Of a DNA stretch of 64,000 nt, positions 62,946-64,000 are shown one piece after another. Under the pieces are notes generated by a model, which was not told the origin of the DNA, searched no databases, and saw nothing but the letters and a program-made list of their open reading frames with translations. Source of the DNA: Dicyema japonicum (taxonomy: Eukaryota; Dicyemida; Rhombozoa; Dicyemidae); assembly GCA_011109175.1 (NCBI GenBank), contig RDEW01000091.1, forward strand, positions 2,169-66,168. Direction: 5' to 3'. Made by a program: the position numbers and the translations under genes. Numbering within the stretch: the stretch's first letter is position 1; every line of letters begins with the position of its first letter.

Positions 62946-63727
62946 ATAAGTGTGTTGTTGATCTTCAAGAATGAAAAACGTGTTAGAATCTAGATTGAGG
63001 AAGAGACGGAGTAATAAACGTGAGTACGAGTTTTTCAAGTAATTTGGACAGTGTTCAGGTTAGCGGAATTTCCCTTCGGTTTTCCTATTTTTTTCAAATC
63101 TTAAGGATAATGTTGCTCTTTACAGACAGCTTGAAAATTCAAGTGAGGTAGCTGATTGCATCGTGAAGCGGGTGTTTTAGATGAATTGAAGACACTTTGT
63201 CAGGAACAACAGGCCCGTGAACTCTTTAATCCGACGATAACTTTTAAAACCTGTTTTTCTGAAAATAGTTAGTGTTAGAGTTTATGGAAGCCTAATATCT
63301 AGTGTTTCGAGAATTTTTAGAAAAAGATCACAGCGCAGTGTTTCACAAGTAAGTTAAGATGTATATGACACACGTATCCTGGGGAAAGCTTTCAGTTCTA
63401 TTTTCCAACTCAAGTCTGCCTTTAGGTGATACAAGGGAATGTTCTTATTAATGATATTTGACAAACTTAGCACACAATAAGTGAACACTGACATAGATCA
63501 AATGTTAAGTTTTGTGGTATAAAATGCATAGAATGGACTAGTAAGTTGGCCAAAATAAGACACAAAACCATAAAAATGAATAATTAATAAAATACACGAG
63601 TAATGTTGAGATCTATACTAGATTGTGTTTGGAACACATTGATAATATTTATTGTCTCATGATCGTCTGGTAAAAAACGGAAGATCCTTATCTAACTAAG
63701 TGATCTAAGTTTTCATGTTCAGATTTT
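62946..63727. other. gene-free stretch, nothing recognised
   Basis: No domain, tail or repeat that I could support. Confidence 0.4.
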
Positions 63728-63985
63728 CTAAACATCTGGTCAGTCTACATCCACCATTCTGGGAACCCATCCAGCGCAGCAGGGAAAAGCAAGATCCCTT
63801 TTGTTATGCTGACTAGGTGTTTACTGTTGCACCCAAGGTCGCCCCCTGAACAGGTAGATCACTATGACATTCCTCGTAAAAATCAAATAAGGTAAAGAAC
63901 AGAAAGGTAAGTATTGGTTTGGGAATCAAACCTACAACCAATTACGACATCAATAACCACTAAGCGACTCGGTCTTGAAATTTTT
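63728..63985 (-). repeat. tRNA-derived SINE with A and B boxes
   Basis: On the minus strand, from about 63976: CGAGTCGCTTAGTGGTTATT (A-box TCGCTTAGTGGTTA), 20 bp later GGTTGTAGGTTTGATTCCC (B-box GGTTTGATTCC), then the unrelated body with GAATGTCATAGTGATCTACC TGTTCAGGGGGCGACC. This is the best-preserved copy of the SINE family in the window. Confidence 0.65.
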
Positions 63986-64000
63986 TAGAATACATTCAGA

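Overview
The window looks like nuclear DNA of a small-genome metazoan, most probably a dicyemid mesozoan or close relative. The base composition is AT-rich, the genetic code is standard, and animal genes are present (Polo-like kinase, mitochondrial calcium uniporter, ZMYND12, annexin, C-type lectin receptor). Nearly every spliceosomal intron I could place is only 17-32 nt long (mode 22-23). Tiny introns of this kind are known, from memory, from dicyemids. The organism assignment is inference; the intron sizes are read directly from conserved protein frames.

The genes are compact islands of 0.3-3.5 kb. In order they are: Pescadillo/PES1 (-, 11584-13414); a 92-aa coiled-coil protein (+, 15469-15770); a C-type lectin membrane receptor (+, 18341-19145); an annexin (+, 20885-22263); BOLA3 (+, 24384-24717); a centrin-like EF-hand protein (-, 25496-26139); an unrecognised multi-pass membrane protein (+, 29321-30404); MCU (+, 38697-39786); the PRP16/DHX38 splicing helicase (+, 42083-45550); a small basic protein (-, 53526-54094); ZMYND12 (+, 54899-56141); and Polo-like kinase (-, 58641-60526). 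About eighty introns were placed by hand. A few first introns are longer (59, 59 and 39 nt) and directly follow the start codon or third codon.

Between the genes the window is a graveyard of transposable elements. There are at least four lineages of non-LTR retrotransposon (LINE): one with PHD-type finger ORFs and a distinctive C-terminal domain, at least two jockey/CR1-like groups, and one near full-length element with a CCHC ORF1 at 45690-49625. There is also a hAT element with a perfect 8-bp target duplication that contains a nested Tigger/pogo fragment, further Tigger/pogo pieces, a Tc1/mariner-like transposase, a retroelement integrase remnant, and a tRNA-derived SINE family with at least six copies. 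Several LINE lineages share a 3' end in which the last codons (Gly-Ile-Thr-stop) form one arm of a hairpin followed by a GGGGTTAATAAATAAA-like tail.

The genes do not form a pathway cluster. Centrin, Polo kinase and ZMYND12 fit a ciliated, dividing animal cell; MCU and BOLA3 are mitochondrial; PES1 is nucleolar; DHX38 acts in the spliceosome that must handle these introns. The second half of DHX38 carries about eight single-base indels against an otherwise perfect protein, unlike every other gene here. This is either a local consensus-quality problem or a young pseudogene.
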